Shown here: piece after piece, positions 4,634 to 6,626 of the stretch
How positions within the stretch are numbered: position 1 is the stretch's first letter
Layout: the number at the start of each line of letters is the position of its first letter
Source of the DNA: Bacteroidales bacterium UBA1736
GTDB lineage: Bacteria > Bacteroidota > Bacteroidia > Bacteroidales > UBA932
Assembly (NCBI GenBank): GCA_002315825.1
Contig: DCIC01000034.1
Span: 1-6,626 of the forward strand
DNA length: 6,626 bases
Reading direction: 5' to 3'
Made by a program: the position numbers and the translations under genes
The notes under the pieces: model-generated
What the model was told of the DNA's origin: nothing
The model's database searches: none
What the model saw: only the letters and a program-made list of their open reading frames with translations

Positions 4634-6262
4634 TCAAAACACTTCCTTCACGTTTTCTATTACCCCTTCGTCCTCATCTGTCGTCTCGCCGTCGATCCAG
4701 TTGATGCCGGAATCGGTCACCAGGACAGCTCTGGTCCGCACAATCTCCTCGTTCGGAACGAAGTCTGAATCCCACGTGTGCTTGTCACCATTAGTGATGA
4801 GATTCACCGTTTCGAGTTTCTCCACGATGTAGTCGCCAGGGAACATGTCGGTGAGGTGGTAGCAGGCGAACACCCTGACATTCTCAAGTGTTCCACCGCT
4901 ATTGTTGGTGATGCTGATGCGGTTCTTTTTCTTGCCGAAAACCCGGAACTTCGGATTGACCTTGATGTCCACACCCGACAAGTCCCCGAATGCGCTTCCG
5001 CAGCTCTCCCTGAGGTTTTTTTCGCAGAATTCCATATCCGAGAGCAAGTAGTCCTGCACGACCTGGTTGCCTCTGCGGAAGAAGTGCATATAGACCTCCT
5101 CAGCCGCCTTATCAAGCCTGCCTGCACTCTGATATGCGAGGGCTTTCTGGAAGTTGGGGCTGAAATAGCCGTAACCTTCCAGGGTGGACTTGTACATCAT
5201 CTGGAAGTAGAGTCCCTCACCGGTACGGATGAAATAAGGCCTGTTGATGTAGGCGTCGAGCATATCCTTGAGGGACTCCGCCTGGCGCGGGTATTCGATG
5301 GCGGCGTGATCGAAATATGAGAAGGCTCCGTCCCCGTCGCCCTTTGCATTGGCAAGCATACCTTTCAGCACATAGGCCGGGGCAGTTTTGCCGGGATAGA
5401 GGGCGATGTAATTATCCAGAATCTGCTCTGCTTCCACCTGCGAGCCAGTGTTATTCCCGTATCCCTGGATAAGGGACAGGGCTTTGATCAGCAGCGCGTC
5501 CCTGTCTTCCGGGTAGTCCTCGAGAATCTTGCAAGCCCCGTTGTAGCTTTCAATGTTCCGTCCTGCATAAAGGTCCAGGTAAGCCTGGTCCTTGCGGCTG
5601 CAGAGTCTTTCCCATTCTTCTTTGTATTTGAGGGTGACGGGCCAATATTTCTGAATCGCAACGGTATAGTCGTCTATGGTTTCCTGGAGCTCCACGGCTT
5701 GCTTTTTCTTCAGGTCGCGGGCCTTCGAATAACTGTCAAAAACATTGCTCAGGGTGTGTCCGACGCCAATTGCGGTAATTGGAACCGAAGTAAGGATCCC
5801 ACAGGCAACCGCGTCGCTTTCCATATCCTCTACCGCTCCGGCGGCTGATTGCTGAAGCATCCAGAGGCCATCCATCTCCTCATTGTCCCTGCTGAGCACG
5901 TACATTTTCTGAAGTACGGGCATGATTTCCTTCTGCGCTTCAATCACATCCAAAGCCACCATCTCATAATCCTGGCGAGCCATGCAGTCGAGGTATTCTT
6001 TGAAATCAGCGGCCTTCTGTCGACCCAGTTCCAGTCCCTTGATGATTCTCATTGTGGCGTCCAAGCCATACACGCCGTCGCCACCAGCTTTCACCTCAGC
6101 TTCCGTGAGTTGCTCATATACCGGAATGAAGTCTTCGATAGGGACGTATTCTTCATCTACCGCATCTTTCTTGCCGGTCGTATTCTTTACAATTATTAGA
6201 ATAGTTGCAACTGCCGCCGTTATTGCTAGAATTGCCACGAGGGCCACTTTCCCCTTTTTCAT
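4634..6262 (-). CDS. Membrane-anchored TPR-like protein of unknown function
   Basis: The 542-residue product starts MKKGKVALVAILAITAAVAT. Residues about 6-25 form one strong transmembrane segment after a Lys-rich N-terminus, so the rest probably lies on the periplasmic side. A second, weaker hydrophobic stretch (about 151-175, VACGILTSVPITAIGVG) is followed by a charged helix (KARDLKKKQAVELQ). Residues about 225-400 look like a helical solenoid of TPR type: repeated Ala/Leu/Tyr helices, YPEDRDALLIKALSLI, YPGKTAPAYVLKGMLANAKGD, and ALAYQSAGRLDKAAEEVY. From about 430 to the end the sequence turns beta-rich (NRISITNNSGGTLENVRVF), suggesting a small beta-sandwich. I cannot name the family; a scaffold or protein-protein role is inferred only from the solenoid. 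It is transcribed divergently from a TM2-domain gene and convergently with the lipoprotein gene. By eye its codons are more GC-rich than those of the lipoprotein. The start is supported by the promoter at 6295-6324. Confidence 0.85.
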   Translation of the reverse strand: MKKGKVALVAILAITAAVATILIIVKNTTGKKDAVDEEYVPIEDFIPVYEQLTEAEVKAGGDGVYGLDATMRIIKGLELGRQKAADFKEYLDCMARQDYEMVALDVIEAQKEIMPVLQKMYVLSRDNEEMDGLWMLQQSAAGAVEDMESDAVACGILTSVPITAIGVGHTLSNVFDSYSKARDLKKKQAVELQETIDDYTVAIQKYWPVTLKYKEEWERLCSRKDQAYLDLYAGRNIESYNGACKILEDYPEDRDALLIKALSLIQGYGNNTGSQVEAEQILDNYIALYPGKTAPAYVLKGMLANAKGDGDGAFSYFDHAAIEYPRQAESLKDMLDAYINRPYFIRTGEGLYFQMMYKSTLEGYGYFSPNFQKALAYQSAGRLDKAAEEVYMHFFRRGNQVVQDYLLSDMEFCEKNLRESCGSAFGDLSGVDIKVNPKFRVFGKKKNRISITNNSGGTLENVRVFACYHLTDMFPGDYIVEKLETVNLITNGDKHTWDSDFVPNEEIVRTRAVLVTDSGINWIDGETTDEDEGVIENVKEVF

Positions 6263-6283
6263 ATGTTATAGTCGTTGTATGTA

Positions 6284-6297
6284 TTGCAAATATGCAA
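6284..6297. promoter_or_regulatory. Short inverted repeat at the TPR-gene promoter
   Basis: TTGCA (6284-6288) and TGCAA (6293-6297) form a symmetric site with a 4-base spacer. It overlaps the -7 element and the expected transcription start of the minus-strand gene, a position suited to a repressor site. It is short enough to occur by chance. Confidence 0.3.
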
Positions 6298-6324
6298 AAA
6301 TATCATCACAACTTGACTTGCAAA
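6295..6324 (-). promoter_or_regulatory. Bacteroidetes-type promoter for the TPR gene
   Basis: On the minus strand, TTTG (complement of 6321-6324) is followed after 18 bases by TATTTTTG (complement of 6295-6302), a perfect match to the -7 consensus TAnnTTTG. The spacing is one base shorter than the usual 19-21. Transcription would begin near 6289, leaving a leader of about 27 bases before the ATG at 6262. Confidence 0.6.
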
Positions 6325-6350
6325 CGCCCGCAATTATTTGTAACTTGCGG
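6317..6350 (+). promoter_or_regulatory. Possible promoter and inverted repeat for the TM2 gene
   Basis: CTTG (6317-6320), a 20-base gap and TAACTTGC (6341-6348) resemble a degenerate -33/-7 pair; the -7 looks like TAACTTTGC with one T missing. The -33 directly abuts that of the opposing promoter, so the two would be back to back. An inverted repeat CCGCAA (6328-6333) / TTGCGG (6345-6350) with an 11-base spacer overlaps the -7 and could be an operator or an RNA hairpin. Confidence 0.35.
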
Positions 6351-6371
6351 AAAATTAAACCCTTAATATCT

Positions 6372-6626
6372 ATGAAACAGGAAACAATTCAGATGTTCTT
6401 GATGAAGAACGGAAAATGCTTTGACACCTACCAGACAATAGAGATCCAGAAGCGACTCGAAGAAATTGACGACTCAAAGGCTGGCGTTATTCTCGGCACA
6501 AGCTACCAGGACCCAACCCTGATGATCCTCATAGCATTCATTCTCGGCATTGAACGCTTCTTCCTTGACGATATCGGATTGGGCATCCTCAAAATCGTCA
6601 CCTGCAACGGCTGTGGCATCTGGTGG
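6372..6626 (+). CDS. TM2-domain membrane protein (3' cut by window)
   Basis: ATG at 6372 opens a frame that stays open to the window end, giving 85 residues. The first half is soluble and helical (MKQETIQMFLMKNGKCFDTY, then EIQKRLEEIDDSK). It is followed by YQDPTLMILIAFILGIERFF and LDDIGLGILKIVTCNGCGIWW. The second part matches the TM2 domain: a first membrane helix ending in (G/A)xxRF(F/Y), a polar D-x-G-L-G-x-L turn, then a second helix with a Gly-rich G-I-W-W motif. The N-terminal preamble is the type found in short Bacteroidota TM2 proteins of roughly 100-120 residues, so only a small part is probably missing. The role of this family in bacteria is not established. The gene is divergent from the TPR gene across 109 bases, so shared regulation is plausible. 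No Shine-Dalgarno is visible. Confidence 0.85.
   Translation, partial: MKQETIQMFLMKNGKCFDTYQTIEIQKRLEEIDDSKAGVILGTSYQDPTLMILIAFILGIERFFLDDIGLGILKIVTCNGCGIWW

Noticed and set aside
4778..5320. Long plus-strand frame of 180 codons opposite the TPR gene
   Set aside because: It is fully antisense to a convincing gene with a transmembrane segment and TPR-like pattern. Its translation has no recognisable domain and is explained by the GC-rich codons of the other strand.

Overview
The window looks like a chromosomal segment from a Bacteroidota bacterium, most likely order Bacteroidales. The evidence is a lipoprotein signal peptide ending in Cys followed by acidic and basic residues, a fimbrillin-like N-terminal domain fused to Gly-rich beta-helix (GLUG-type) repeats, start codons without clear Shine-Dalgarno sequences, and a promoter matching the Bacteroidetes -33 TTTG / -7 TAnnTTTG pattern. 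The genus cannot be told from this sequence. No transposase, integrase, tRNA, rRNA or CRISPR array is present.

Layout. (1) Positions 1-423: the 3' end of an unidentified plus-strand gene, a short ORF that matches only the N-terminus of the AbiH abortive-infection family, and a clear intrinsic terminator. (2) Positions 424-1210: a mostly noncoding stretch of hairpins. It carries copy A of a complex intergenic repeat and, inside that copy, a small minus-strand ORF. (3) Positions 1211-4284: a two-gene unit made of a 52-codon small ORF whose stop overlaps (ATGA) the start of a 972-residue surface lipoprotein. (4) Positions 4285-4633: copy B of the same repeat, in the same orientation, lacking the internal small ORF; it lies between the converging lipoprotein and TPR genes and supplies a terminator for each. 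(5) Positions 4634-6262: a minus-strand gene for a membrane-anchored, TPR-like protein of 542 residues. (6) Positions 6263-6626: a compact divergent promoter region with two inverted repeats, then the first 85 codons of a TM2-domain membrane protein cut by the window end.

How the parts relate. The lipoprotein is probably a surface adhesin or binding protein, with translation coupled to the small upstream ORF. The TPR and TM2 proteins share a promoter region and are both predicted to be membrane proteins, so co-regulation is possible but unproven. The most unusual feature is the repeat: four conserved hairpins per copy, with paired base changes in one stem, flanking the lipoprotein gene as direct repeats. 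The AbiH fragment suggests the left edge was once a defence locus that has decayed.
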